Shown: one piece after another, positions 28,972 to 37,369 of the stretch
Position numbering within the stretch: position 1 is the first letter of the stretch
Layout of the letters: each line of letters begins with the position of its first letter
Assembly (NCBI GenBank): GCA_964550375.1
Contig: CAZJYX010000002.1
Coordinates: 173,552 to 237,551, forward strand
Direction of reading: 5' to 3'
Length of the DNA stretch: 64,000 bases
Origin: JAAYXS01 sp964550375
GTDB taxonomy: Bacteria; Planctomycetota; Phycisphaerae; UBA1845; Fen-1342
Position numbers and translations under genes: made by a program
Notes under the pieces: model-generated
What the model was told of the DNA's origin: nothing
Database searches by the model: none
Seen by the model: the letters and a program-made list of their open reading frames with translations, nothing else

Positions 28972-30126
28972 ATGATCGGCGGTACCGTGTCGCAGAAACG
29001 CGATTACTACGAGGTCTTGGGCGTTGCTCGCACGGCCGCGCCCGAGGAAATCAAGCGCGCCTATCGCCAAGCGGCCCTGAAGTACCATCCCGATCGCAAC
29101 AGCTCCCCCGACGCTGAGCAGCGCTTCAAGGAGGCCGCCGAGGCGTACGAAGTCCTGTCCGACCCGGAGAAGCGCCAGCGCTTTGATCGTTACGGTCATG
29201 CGGGCCTGGAGGGCGCCGGCGTCCACGATTTCTCCGGGATGGGCATCGACGACATCTTCAGTGTCTTCAGCGACCTGTTCGGCGACGCGTTCGGCGGGCC
29301 GCGGGTGCGTGCCCGGGCCGCACGCGGGGTTGATATCCAGACCGTCGTCGATATTGACCTGAAGGAGGTCGCCACGGGTGTCGAGAAGACGCTGCGTTTC
29401 GAACGCGTGGACTTCTGCGATCACTGCGGCGGGAACGGGGCCGAGCCCGGGGCCGGCCTGCGGACCTGTCCGACGTGCGGCGGCTATGGCCAGGTCGAGC
29501 GCCAGACGTCGATGGGCTTCTTCGTGACACGCACGGTCACGGAGTGTCCCACCTGCCACGGTCGGAGCAAGCTGCCGGAGCGACCCTGCCGGGCGTGTGC
29601 CGGCCATGGCCGGGCCACCAAGGAACGCGTCCTGACCGTCAAGATCCCCGCCGGCATCCACGAGGGCCAGAGCATTCGCCTGCGCGGCGAAGGCGAGCCG
29701 GGGCCGGGCGACAGTCTGCGCGGCGACCTGCGCGTCACCGTCCGGCTGCGCGAGTCAGATCTCTTTGAGCGCGACGGCGACCACCTGGTTTGCACTCTGC
29801 CGATCAGCTTCACGCAGGCGGCCCTGGGAGCCCAGATCGACGTGCCGACGTTGACGGGCACGACGCCGGTGCGCATTCCGCCGGGCACTCAGCACGGGGC
29901 CATCTTCCGCCTGCCGGGCAAAGGGTTGCCCAACCTGCAATCCGGGCGGACTGGTGACGAGATCGTGCGCGTCCTGGTCGAGATACCCAGCCGGCTGACG
30001 CGGGAGCAGGAGGAGCTGTTGCGGCAGTTCGCGGCCACCGAGGACAATACGGTGCTGCCGGAAACCAAGGGTTTCTTCGAGCGCGTCAAGGAGTATCTGA
30101 CCGGCGAGAGCGAGAGCAAAGAGTGA
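28972..30126 (+). CDS. dnaJ: Chaperone DnaJ (Hsp40)
   Basis: A 384-residue type-I J-protein that stimulates DnaK. The J domain (~11-75) has HPD at 39-41; a Gly/Phe region with GMGIDDIFSVFSDLFGDAFG follows; the zinc region has four motifs CDHCGGNG, CPTCGGYG, CPTCHGRS and CRACAGHG, the third lacking its final glycine. The C-terminal substrate-binding domains (VKIPAGIHEGQSIRLRGEG) are normal. No dnaK lies in the window. The start could also be the GTG five codons downstream (VSQKRDYYEVLG). Confidence 0.95.
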   Translation: MIGGTVSQKRDYYEVLGVARTAAPEEIKRAYRQAALKYHPDRNSSPDAEQRFKEAAEAYEVLSDPEKRQRFDRYGHAGLEGAGVHDFSGMGIDDIFSVFSDLFGDAFGGPRVRARAARGVDIQTVVDIDLKEVATGVEKTLRFERVDFCDHCGGNGAEPGAGLRTCPTCGGYGQVERQTSMGFFVTRTVTECPTCHGRSKLPERPCRACAGHGRATKERVLTVKIPAGIHEGQSIRLRGEGEPGPGDSLRGDLRVTVRLRESDLFERDGDHLVCTLPISFTQAALGAQIDVPTLTGTTPVRIPPGTQHGAIFRLPGKGLPNLQSGRTGDEIVRVLVEIPSRLTREQEELLRQFAATEDNTVLPETKGFFERVKEYLTGESESKE

Positions 30127-30133
30127 GCGAGGC

Positions 30134-30751
30134 GTGGTGATTGCCGTGAATGTTGGGAAAGACAAGTCATCGCCGGAAGAGGTCGAGCGGCAGGAGACAG
30201 TTGAGGCGCAGCGCGCTGCGGACCCGGCTGAGACGCCGGCGGGCAACGCCGCGGAGACGCCCAGCCTCGCCGACTTGCAGCGCGAGATTGAAGAGCTGCG
30301 CGATCAGAACCTGCGGTTGATCGCCGAGACCCGCAATCTCCAGCAGCGCGCCGCGCGCGATAAGGCCGAGGCGGTGCGCCATGCCGCAGGCGATTTCGCG
30401 CGTGACCTGCTGGTGATCATTGATGACCTGGAGCGCACGCTGGACTCGGCCCGGAGCGCGACCCAGGTTGAGACCGTGGCGGACGGCGTCCGGATTGTCT
30501 ACGAGCATTTCCTCAAGATACTGGCAGACTGGCACATCACGCAGATTGAGGCCGAGGGCCGGCCTTCTGACCCGGACCTGCACGAGGCCGTCCTGCAGCA
30601 GCCCAGCGACGAGCACGCCGCCGGCACCGTAATCCAGGAGCTGGCCCGTGGCTACCGGATGCACGATCGTGTCCTGCGCTACAGCCGCGTGGTCGTGTCG
30701 GGCGGTCCGGCGGCCAAGACTGACTCCGGCTCGGCGGCCGATGAGGAATAG
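30134..30751 (+). CDS. grpE: Nucleotide exchange factor GrpE
   Basis: A 205-residue GrpE, the ADP-release factor of DnaK. After a ~45-residue acidic N-terminus there is the long dimer coiled coil (LQREIEELRDQNLRLIAETR), then the conserved LLVIIDDLERTL, VYEHFLKILADW and the beta-wing segment HEAVLQQPSDEHAAGTVIQE with GYRMHDRVLRYSRVVV. It starts at GTG 7 bases after dnaJ; the two are co-transcribed. Confidence 0.95.
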   Translation: MVIAVNVGKDKSSPEEVERQETVEAQRAADPAETPAGNAAETPSLADLQREIEELRDQNLRLIAETRNLQQRAARDKAEAVRHAAGDFARDLLVIIDDLERTLDSARSATQVETVADGVRIVYEHFLKILADWHITQIEAEGRPSDPDLHEAVLQQPSDEHAAGTVIQELARGYRMHDRVLRYSRVVVSGGPAAKTDSGSAADEE

Positions 30752-30753
30752 CG

Positions 30754-31143
30754 ATGCCGACCTATGACTACAAGTGTGGCGCCTGCGGCCACGCATTTGA
30801 GCAATTCCAGTCCATTACAGCCGCCCCGCTCAAGAAGTGCCCCAAGTGTGCCCGGCGCACCTTGCAGCGGCTGATCGGCACGGGCGGCGGCATCATCTTC
30901 CGTGGCTCCGGGTTCTACGAGACCGACTATCGCAGCGAGTCGTATAAGCGGGCGGCTGCCGCTGAAGCCGGCACGCTGGCTCCGTCGTCCTCAACTTCAT
31001 CCTCGTCCGATACGCCCGCTCCGTCGTCGGCGACCTCATCCTCGTCCGATACGCCGGCGCCCGCCGCAGCTTTGGCCCAGAGCCCGGCCAAGAAGAAGTT
31101 GTCGAAGAAGGCCATCTCCGCCGACAACACGGCCGCCGCATAG
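30754..31143 (+). CDS. FmdB-type zinc-ribbon protein with Ser/Ala-rich tail
   Basis: A 129-residue protein starting 2 bases after grpE. Residues 1-45 are the FmdB/CxxC regulatory-type zinc ribbon (MPTYDYKCGACGHAFE, then KKCPKCARRTLQRLIG). The C-terminal half is low complexity and contains a duplicated segment SSSSDTPAPSS encoded by a 39-base tandem repeat, followed by a basic stretch AKKKLSKKA. Function of this ribbon family is not established; the position after grpE suggests a role tied to the chaperone set. Confidence 0.75.
   Translation: MPTYDYKCGACGHAFEQFQSITAAPLKKCPKCARRTLQRLIGTGGGIIFRGSGFYETDYRSESYKRAAAAEAGTLAPSSSTSSSSDTPAPSSATSSSSDTPAPAAALAQSPAKKKLSKKAISADNTAAA
30980..31057 (+). repeat. 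Tandem repeat, two 39-base units
   Basis: Units 30980-31018 and 31019-31057 are near identical (about five differences) and lie inside the tail of the zinc-ribbon gene, keeping the frame; they encode a repeated Ser/Thr/Asp/Pro segment. Confidence 0.8.
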
Positions 31144-31227
31144 CCGAGGCCCCGCGACCCAAGCATCTATCCGCCCGTGCCGTCACGCCATTGCACGGCC
31201 GCCCCGGACGGCCTTTAATCCACGGCG

Positions 31228-32130
31228 ATGGATGCGATTCGCACGCACGATCTGTCCAAGTCTTATGACGCCAAACTGGCGCTGGCCGGTGTGAACCTGC
31301 GCGTGCCGGCCGGCAGCCTGTTCGGGTTTCTCGGGCCAAACGGGGCCGGCAAGACGACAACCATCCGCATTCTTCTGGGCCTGCTGCGAGCTTCGGACGG
31401 GACGGCGGAAGTGTTGGGCCGAGATGCTTGGCAACAGGGACCGGCGCTGCGAGCCGACGTGGGCTACCTGCCGGGCGACGTCCGCTTCCATGAGCATATG
31501 ACCGGCCGGGCCACGCTGCGGTTTCTCGACGCTGTGCGCGGCGGCAGGTCCGGACCTGAGATTGAACGACTGGCACGCCGCCTTGATCTGGAACTCGACC
31601 GGCGCATCCGCGACTACTCGCGCGGCATGAAGCAGAAGCTTGGCCTGATTCAGGCGCTCATGCACCGACCCCGGCTGATCATCCTCGACGAGCCCACCAC
31701 CGCACTCGACCCGCTTGTGCGGCAGACGTTGTATGAGCTGCTGCGCGAAGCGCAGGGTGCCGGACGGACGGTGCTGTTCTCCAGCCACACGCTGTCCGAG
31801 GTGGCGGAGTTGTGCGACCGTGTGGCGATTCTCCGGGACGGGCTCCTGATCGAGCAGGATCGGATCGCCACGCTGCGGGAGCGCGCCGTGCGGCATGTCG
31901 AGGTTCGCTTTCGCGCCGGCACGGCCCGCCCGCCTGCTCCGGCCGGCTTGCGCTGCGCGACCCGTGAAGATGAGCGCCTCAGCGCCACTTGGGTCGGTAC
32001 CGTACAGCCGCTGCTGGCGTGGCTGGCGACCTGCGCCGTGGAGGACGTGACCATCGGAGCCCCCAATCTCGAGGATCTCTTCCTGGCGTACTACAGCACT
32101 GCCGGTGCTGCGGCGGAGGTGCGGCCGTGA
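31228..32130 (+). CDS. ABC transporter ATP-binding protein (ABC-2 type)
   Basis: A 300-residue ATPase of the CcmA/NatA class. Walker A GPNGAGKTT, Walker B LIILDEPTTALDPL, H-loop SSHTLSE. The signature is YSRGMKQKLGL, the variant typical of this class rather than LSGGQ. The ~80-residue C-terminal extension is also typical. Its TGA overlaps the GTG start of the permease (GTGA). The cargo is unknown. Confidence 0.88.
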   Translation: MDAIRTHDLSKSYDAKLALAGVNLRVPAGSLFGFLGPNGAGKTTTIRILLGLLRASDGTAEVLGRDAWQQGPALRADVGYLPGDVRFHEHMTGRATLRFLDAVRGGRSGPEIERLARRLDLELDRRIRDYSRGMKQKLGLIQALMHRPRLIILDEPTTALDPLVRQTLYELLREAQGAGRTVLFSSHTLSEVAELCDRVAILRDGLLIEQDRIATLRERAVRHVEVRFRAGTARPPAPAGLRCATREDERLSATWVGTVQPLLAWLATCAVEDVTIGAPNLEDLFLAYYSTAGAAAEVRP

Positions 32131-32939
32131 GCGTAGCCGTGGCCGTGAGAACGTGGCGCGACTCTTGGAGGCTAGTGGTGCTACTGCCGCTGGCCATAGT
32201 GGTCTTCGAGCTACTGCTTGTGCGCGCCCTCGGCGAGATGCCGGCCGAGGCCGCCGCCTGGTTGGACCGCCCGTTCTTCAAGCCGTTCTTGCGCATGCTC
32301 CTGGGGGCGGACCTGGCCGAGAGTTTCACCGCGACCGGTTTGATGACCCTCGGTTTCGCGCATCCGTTCCTGTTCGCGGTTACGTGGATCGTCCCGCTGA
32401 CCATCTGCACCCGCGTGACGGTGGGCGAGATGGAACGCGGCACGGCCGACCTGTTACTGACGCTGCCACTGTCCCGGGCGGCCATCTACATCAGCACGTC
32501 GGTGATCTGGGCGCTCGCCGGCCTGGCCTTGTGCGCAGCCCCGTTCCTGGGTGTCTGGCTCGGGCTGCGTCTGTTCCCTCTGTGGGAGCCGGTCGACCTC
32601 GGGCGGCTACGGATCCTGATCGTGAACCTGCTGGCGCTGTATCTGTCCATCGGCGGCGTAACGATGCTGGTCGGTAGCATCGTCTCCCGGCGCGGCGCGG
32701 CAATTGCAGTTGTCCTTACGGGCCTGCTGGCCTCGTTCCTCCTGAACTACCTGGCGACCTTGTGGGCGGCCATCGAGTGGCTCGCCATGTTCGGGCCCCT
32801 GCACTACTACAAGCCTCTCCAATGCATCCGCCCAGACCACTCGCTTTCCCAGGACGTCGCCGCGTTGGCGACCGTGGGCCTCCTGGCATACCTGGGCGGC
32901 CTGTGGCGGTTCTGTCATCGCGACGTGCCAGCCGCCTGA
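32127..32939 (+). CDS. ABC-2 family permease
   Basis: A 270-residue integral membrane protein with about six hydrophobic segments (LVVLLPLAIVVFELLLV, FLFAVTWIVPLTICTRV, VIWALAGLALCAAPFLGVWL, AIAVVLTGLLASFLLNYLA). The segment EMERGTADLLLTLPLSRAAI is the conserved coupling region of ABC-2 permeases. GTG start overlaps the ATPase stop. Together with the ATPase it forms an export complex; substrate not readable. Confidence 0.85.
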   Translation: MSVAVAVRTWRDSWRLVVLLPLAIVVFELLLVRALGEMPAEAAAWLDRPFFKPFLRMLLGADLAESFTATGLMTLGFAHPFLFAVTWIVPLTICTRVTVGEMERGTADLLLTLPLSRAAIYISTSVIWALAGLALCAAPFLGVWLGLRLFPLWEPVDLGRLRILIVNLLALYLSIGGVTMLVGSIVSRRGAAIAVVLTGLLASFLLNYLATLWAAIEWLAMFGPLHYYKPLQCIRPDHSLSQDVAALATVGLLAYLGGLWRFCHRDVPAA

Positions 32940-33107
32940 GCCGGCGTCGACGGGGGTGTCATTCGCCACTGTGGCGTCAGATCTTGTACCTTCGGGGGGA
33001 CTTCGGGAACAATAATCACTCTTCAAGCGTTGTATGGGTGGCAGGCAGCCCAGCGCGGCCATCAGTCGGCGGGCCCGGCTGCCGGCGCCCTGAAGGAGAA
33101 CGCGGAA

Positions 33108-33239
33108 GTGGCTAGCGGGCCGATAATTTCGGGCTTCATGAGACAAGAAGCAGGCCGCCTATCGGACGTGCCGGATGCCCAGAGCAACGGCCATCTGGAG
33201 ATCCGTAAGCGCTCCCGGCGGGCCCGCTCTAAGAAATAA
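33108..33239 (+). CDS. Candidate small basic protein (43 aa)
   Basis: A GTG-start ORF of 43 codons with a strong AAGGAG ribosome binding site 9 bases upstream and ~70% G/C at third codon positions. It begins VASGPIISGFMRQEAG and ends with a basic tail RKRSRRARSKK. It lies alone between the ABC permease and the sigma factor gene. No family is recognised; a nucleic-acid-binding role is only suggested by the charge. Confidence 0.4.
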   Translation: MASGPIISGFMRQEAGRLSDVPDAQSNGHLEIRKRSRRARSKK

Positions 33240-33407
33240 AGCGTAGTATTTTTGTGCTAATTTACTGGACACGAAGTCGGTTGGCCGTCATAATCGGCAC
33301 GTTAGTGGAACTGTTTGGGAACCAACGGCGTACGTTGAGCGTATACAAAGATGAGGGCCCAAAAGGACCTATCGGACGCGGCGCAGCGCCCAAAGGCGTA
33401 ATTGACC

Positions 33408-34391
33408 ATGAAGAAGCCAGCAAAGACTTCCAACCTCAAGAGGTTGCGACCAAAGGCCAAGTTGCCGACCACAGCCGTCCTGCAGCGTATGACCACCATG
33501 GATCGACGCTTGCTGACGCAGATCCTCTCTGAAACGATGGAGTGCGTTTATCATCCGTCGTTCAAGCGGGCTTCGGCGGCGCGCCAGCTAATGGTACCGC
33601 TACCGGACCTGGCGGAGAGCATCTCGGGCGCACCTGGACGGGATGGCTTGGCTGTTGACGTCGTGTTGCCGCCCCGGCACCGGGTCCTGAATGCGGACGA
33701 GGAGCAACAACTCTTCCTGCGGTTTAACTACTGTCGCTATCGCATGATGCGGCTTGTCAGGGCCCATAACGACAAGCGCCTCGGTGCCCAGGCTTCGCGC
33801 GAGCTGCTGCGATGGGCTTACGCCACGCTGCGTACCAGGAATCACATTGTTCGTTTGAATACTTCGCTCGTTATGGCCATGGCCCGGCGTACGAGGACCG
33901 CCGGCGTGGAGTTGGGCGACCTGGTCAGTGAGGGCAACCTGGCGCTGCTGCGCTGTGTGGACAAGTTCGACTGCTCGCGCGGCTTCAAGCTCAGCACTTA
34001 CGCCTGTCGGGCGATCATGAGCAGCTTCGCCCGGCTGGGTGCCAAGAGTGCCCGCTATCGCACCCACTTCCCGACGGTATATGACCCGAGCTTCGAGCGC
34101 AGCGACTACGTCGAAACGCAGCGCGAAGACGAAGCCGCGGACTGCGTCAACGGACTGAAGCTGATTCTGTCGAATAACTCCGCGGAGCTGAGCAAGGTCG
34201 AGCAGCGCGTGATCAACGCCCGCTTCGCGCTGGATCGCGCCGGCCGCAAGCTGAACCCGCCGCGCGGGCGGACGCTGGAGCAGGTCGGCGCCTTGCTGGG
34301 CGTCAGCAAGGAGCGGGTGCGTCAGATTCAGAACCGGGCCCTGCGCAAACTGCGCACGGTAATCGACGAGAACGTGCTGGTGGCGTCGTAG
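33408..34391 (+). CDS. Sigma-70 family RNA polymerase sigma factor
   Basis: A 327-residue sigma factor. Region 2 covers NTSLVMAMARRTR, LGDLVSEGNLALLRCVDKFD (2.2) and FKLSTYACRAIMSSFARL (2.3/2.4); region 4 has the helix-turn-helix LEQVGALLGVSKERVRQIQNRALRKLR-type sequence. Region 1.1 is absent and the N-terminal ~90 residues are unusual and basic, so this is an alternative, not the housekeeping, factor. The ATG at 33408 was taken; a TTG two codons earlier follows an in-frame TAA directly. The upstream ~170 bases are AT-richer than the rest and likely hold the promoter. Confidence 0.88.
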   Translation: MKKPAKTSNLKRLRPKAKLPTTAVLQRMTTMDRRLLTQILSETMECVYHPSFKRASAARQLMVPLPDLAESISGAPGRDGLAVDVVLPPRHRVLNADEEQQLFLRFNYCRYRMMRLVRAHNDKRLGAQASRELLRWAYATLRTRNHIVRLNTSLVMAMARRTRTAGVELGDLVSEGNLALLRCVDKFDCSRGFKLSTYACRAIMSSFARLGAKSARYRTHFPTVYDPSFERSDYVETQREDEAADCVNGLKLILSNNSAELSKVEQRVINARFALDRAGRKLNPPRGRTLEQVGALLGVSKERVRQIQNRALRKLRTVIDENVLVAS

Positions 34392-34473
34392 CGCGACGGC
34401 CGGATGGCCTGACGCCCGCGCCCCGTGGCCGAACTTCTGCACTGTGTGTCGTGCGGCCCACGTGTCTTGTGAA

Positions 34474-34522
34474 AGTGCTCCCCGCCAGGGCTTGTCGCCC
34501 CTCTGGCGGGGAGCACTCTTTC
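34474..34522. terminator. Strong bidirectional intrinsic terminator
   Basis: A perfect 15-bp stem (34474-34488 with 34503-34517) with a 14-base loop, followed by CTTTCTATTCC on the plus strand. It lies between the convergent sigma factor and TPR genes. Confidence 0.85.
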
Positions 34523-34545
34523 TATTCCTTGATTCCTAGCCGGAC

Positions 34546-36240
34546 CTATTCCCGATTGGCTTCGCGCAGGAACTGCCGCCGGCGCTCGAGGACGCTGTCG
34601 CCGTCGCGTGACAGCTCGCAGATCGCGCGCCAGGTCGCGGCTGCCCGGTCGAGCATGCCGATGTTCTGCAGAGCCAGCGCCAAGTTGGCGCGGAACGCGA
34701 CGTTGCGCTCGTTGCCGGCCACGGCCTGCTCGAACTCCTCCACCGCCAGCTCGAAGCGGTTGCGCTGCGCGAAAAGCAGGCCAAGTTGATAATGCACGTC
34801 CACGTAGCGGTTGTCGAGCGCGAGTGCCCGGCGGAACACCTCGATGGCTTCTTCGACTTCGCCGGTTTCTTTGAGCAGAATGCCAAGCTTGATCAGGGCC
34901 TTGGCGTAAGACGGATTGAGCTCGACCGCGTGCCGGAAGGCCTGAATGGCCTCCTCGTACTCACCCACCTGGCGCAACAGCAGCCCGTAGCGGTAATGCA
35001 GATCGGCGTGGTTGGGGTTGGCGACCAGCGCCCGGCGGTGTCGGCGCAGCACCTCCTCTAACAGTTCCTGGTGGTCCGGCTCCTCATCGTCTTCGTCCCC
35101 GGAAATATCGAAATGGCTGCGCAGGTCCGCCTGCTCCGCCCGTTCGGCCCGCAGGTGCAGCCGGGCGGTCTCGGCAAACAGCAGCGTCGTACTAGGCTCC
35201 AGGCTGGCCGCCAGGTCCAGCGTGGCCAGTGCCTCGTGCTGGTTGCCCGCCGTGTGCTGCGACACGCCCAGGCCGACGAACCCCAGCATCAACCGGTCAT
35301 TGAGCTCCACGGCGCGGTTGAAGGTCTGGGCCGCGTCGGCGTAGCGCTCCAGCCGCAAGTGCTGCGTACCGAGCTTGACGGTCGCCTCCAGCAGGTCGGG
35401 CTGGGCGGCCAGGGCCGCACGGTACTGCTCGATCGCCGCGCCGTCCGCGCCGGATCTGGCATACAAATCGCCCAGGTGAATGTGGAACGGCGCCATGTTG
35501 GGGTACTTGCGGACCAGGGATTCCAGCGTCTTGATCGCGTCTGCCAGCCGATCGTCCGCGTCAAGTCCTTCGGTTTCCGGCAGCGCCTCTTCCGCCAGAT
35601 CTGGCTCAATCACCAGCGCCTGTTGATAGTGATCGGAGGCCTCGCGCGGCCGCCCGGTCAGCAGCAGCAGGTTGGCCAGCGATAGCAGCACGTCAACATC
35701 CCCCGGTTCGAGCTCCGCCAGCCGCTCGTAATAGCCGGTGGCCTCCTCCAGGTCGCCCTGGTGCAGCGCGATGGCCGCCAGCCGTTCACACGCGTTGCGC
35801 AGGTGCGGACAGAGCTCCAACGCGCGGCGGTAGTTCACGGTGGCCGCGTCCACTTCCTCCCGACGCTCGTGACAGACGCCCATGGCAAAGGCGATGGCCG
35901 GGTCCTGCGGATCGTGCGCCTGGGCGATGGACAGGTAGCGCAGGGCCTGGTCAAGCTGTCCCAGCTCGTCGTACACGCAGGCCAGTCCGAGTGCCGGCTG
36001 GGCCGAGGGCGGCCCCAGCTCCAGCGCGTTCTGGAACACGCGTAGCGCTTCTGACAGCCGGCGGCTCCGCAGGCAGGACATCCCCAGCCGCAGGGCTAGA
36101 TCGACGGAGGTCGGCGAGGACGCCTGTCGGGCGCGCAGCTCGTCCGGCTCATCCTCCTGGAAGCCCGGGAGTTGGTTCTCGAAGGCCGCCAGCAGTTCCG
36201 CCAGCAGCCCGCGTCCCAGTGCTTCAAGCAGGTAGCCCAT
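34546..36240 (-). CDS. TPR-repeat protein, 564 aa
   Basis: Built almost entirely of tetratricopeptide repeats (for example EALRVFQNALELGPPSAQPA, EEAIQAFRHAVELNPSYAKA, EEAIEVFRRALALDNRYVDV), at least ten units, with an acidic insertion ISGDEDDEEPDHQELLEE at ~375. TPRs mediate protein binding; no enzyme domain or signal peptide is visible, so it is probably cytoplasmic. It overlaps the end of the upstream TPR gene by 17 bases and the two are surely co-transcribed. Confidence 0.85.
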   Translation of the reverse strand: MGYLLEALGRGLLAELLAAFENQLPGFQEDEPDELRARQASSPTSVDLALRLGMSCLRSRRLSEALRVFQNALELGPPSAQPALGLACVYDELGQLDQALRYLSIAQAHDPQDPAIAFAMGVCHERREEVDAATVNYRRALELCPHLRNACERLAAIALHQGDLEEATGYYERLAELEPGDVDVLLSLANLLLLTGRPREASDHYQQALVIEPDLAEEALPETEGLDADDRLADAIKTLESLVRKYPNMAPFHIHLGDLYARSGADGAAIEQYRAALAAQPDLLEATVKLGTQHLRLERYADAAQTFNRAVELNDRLMLGFVGLGVSQHTAGNQHEALATLDLAASLEPSTTLLFAETARLHLRAERAEQADLRSHFDISGDEDDEEPDHQELLEEVLRRHRRALVANPNHADLHYRYGLLLRQVGEYEEAIQAFRHAVELNPSYAKALIKLGILLKETGEVEEAIEVFRRALALDNRYVDVHYQLGLLFAQRNRFELAVEEFEQAVAGNERNVAFRANLALALQNIGMLDRAAATWRAICELSRDGDSVLERRRQFLREANRE

Positions 36241-36805
36241 TAGTACCTCCGGCAGCGCCTACCCGCGCCAGCCGCTCGGCCGCCGCGGTGAAGTTGCTGT
36301 TGAGCTGGAGCGCGCGGCGATAGGCGGCCCGGGCGCGCGGCAGGTCACTGCGCGTTTGCCATAGATCTCCCAGCATCAGGTGCACATCCGGGTAGTCCGC
36401 GCCGTGCGCGAGCACTTCTTCCAAGTGCCGAGTGGCCTCCTCGTGCTTGCCCTGCTTTTCGCGGATGCGCGCCGCGAGGATCAAGGCCGCGTCGTAGCTG
36501 GGATTTATCCGTAGAGCGGTGTGCAGCAGCTCGAGCGCCAGCGCCGGCTGCTCGGCCGCCAGCGCCGCGTGGGCCGCGCAGTAGTGCAGGTCCGCATAGC
36601 CGCTACGTAGCGCCAGCGCGTCCAACGCGCTCGCCAGAACGCGCTGCGCATTCCACGGGTACTCCTCTCCGGACCCTTCCAGGTAGGCCAGGATCAACTC
36701 GGGTTCCGCCGCGAAGAGTTCGGCAGCAGATCGCCGCACGCTGGGCTGCCGTCGGCCGGGTGTCGCGCCTCTCACCGGATCACCCCACTCCATGCTCTGC
36801 GTCAT
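36224..36805 (-). CDS. Small TPR-repeat protein, 193 aa
   Basis: After ~70 non-repeat residues, three to four TPR units are visible (ALELLHTALRINPSYDAALI, HEEATRHLEEVLAHGADYPD, PRARAAYRRALQLNSNFTAA). Its 3' end overlaps the larger TPR gene by 17 bases. It may be an accessory to, or the split N-terminal part of, the larger protein. An alternative ATG lies four codons downstream. Confidence 0.75.
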   Translation of the reverse strand: MTQSMEWGDPVRGATPGRRQPSVRRSAAELFAAEPELILAYLEGSGEEYPWNAQRVLASALDALALRSGYADLHYCAAHAALAAEQPALALELLHTALRINPSYDAALILAARIREKQGKHEEATRHLEEVLAHGADYPDVHLMLGDLWQTRSDLPRARAAYRRALQLNSNFTAAAERLARVGAAGGTNGLPA

Positions 36806-36856
36806 TGTTGTGTCGTTCCGGTGTCCGCGGCGCGGGTGTGTGCCGCGGTTGAAGTT

Positions 36857-37045
36857 CTATGCGTCGTTCTTTGCGTTGGAATCGGGCTCGGCTTCTGGTG
36901 CGGCGACCGGATTGCTGACACGGTCCGGTACCATGAACAACTGGCGACAGTGCGGACAGCGCACCACCTTGCCGCGCGCCGAGGGCGGCGTGACCACCGT
37001 CTGGCGGCACTTCAGGTTTGGGCAGATCATGGTTATCGGAACCAT
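36857..37045 (-). CDS. Small zinc-ribbon protein, MJ0042-like (62 aa)
   Basis: Two cysteine pairs: ICPNLKC (C-x4-C) and RCPHCRQLF (C-x2-C), spaced as in MJ0042-type zinc ribbons, then a Pro/Ala/Glu-rich tail. Start taken at the ATG with AGAGGTGA upstream (MVPITMICPN); a second Met is five codons later. It lies 51 bases upstream of the TPR pair on the same strand. Confidence 0.65.
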   Translation of the reverse strand: MVPITMICPNLKCRQTVVTPPSARGKVVRCPHCRQLFMVPDRVSNPVAAPEAEPDSNAKNDA

Positions 37046-37369
37046 CGTTCCCGTCACCTCTGACTGGCGCCGCGCCGAGTCGTTGTCGTATCGGCAGATT
37101 GCCGCTCGCCCACCACCAACGGCCGGCACCGGCAGCGCCCGGTACCGCGCGGTCACGGACGGCCGATAATCACTGCGGAAATGCTCAAAGAGCTGAGGTG
37201 CTGGCCCGCTGTGTGCGCCGGCCAGAGCGCGGCAGCCTAACGTGCGTCGCGCGGCCGGACGCGGCCGGCCCGGTATTCATTCACCACTCCACACCGGCAA
37301 CACGAACAGACCCGTGTACCACAGACGATGTGCGGGGGGGAGTTTCGATTGGCTTGGGCGACCGGGCGG
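37046..37369. other. Intergenic, no gene seen
   Basis: 324 bases between the zinc-ribbon gene and the 3' end of the UvrA-like gene. All minus-strand frames were checked for a continuation of UvrA (second ATPase module); none is present, and the space is too short for it. No RNA element recognised. Confidence 0.6.
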
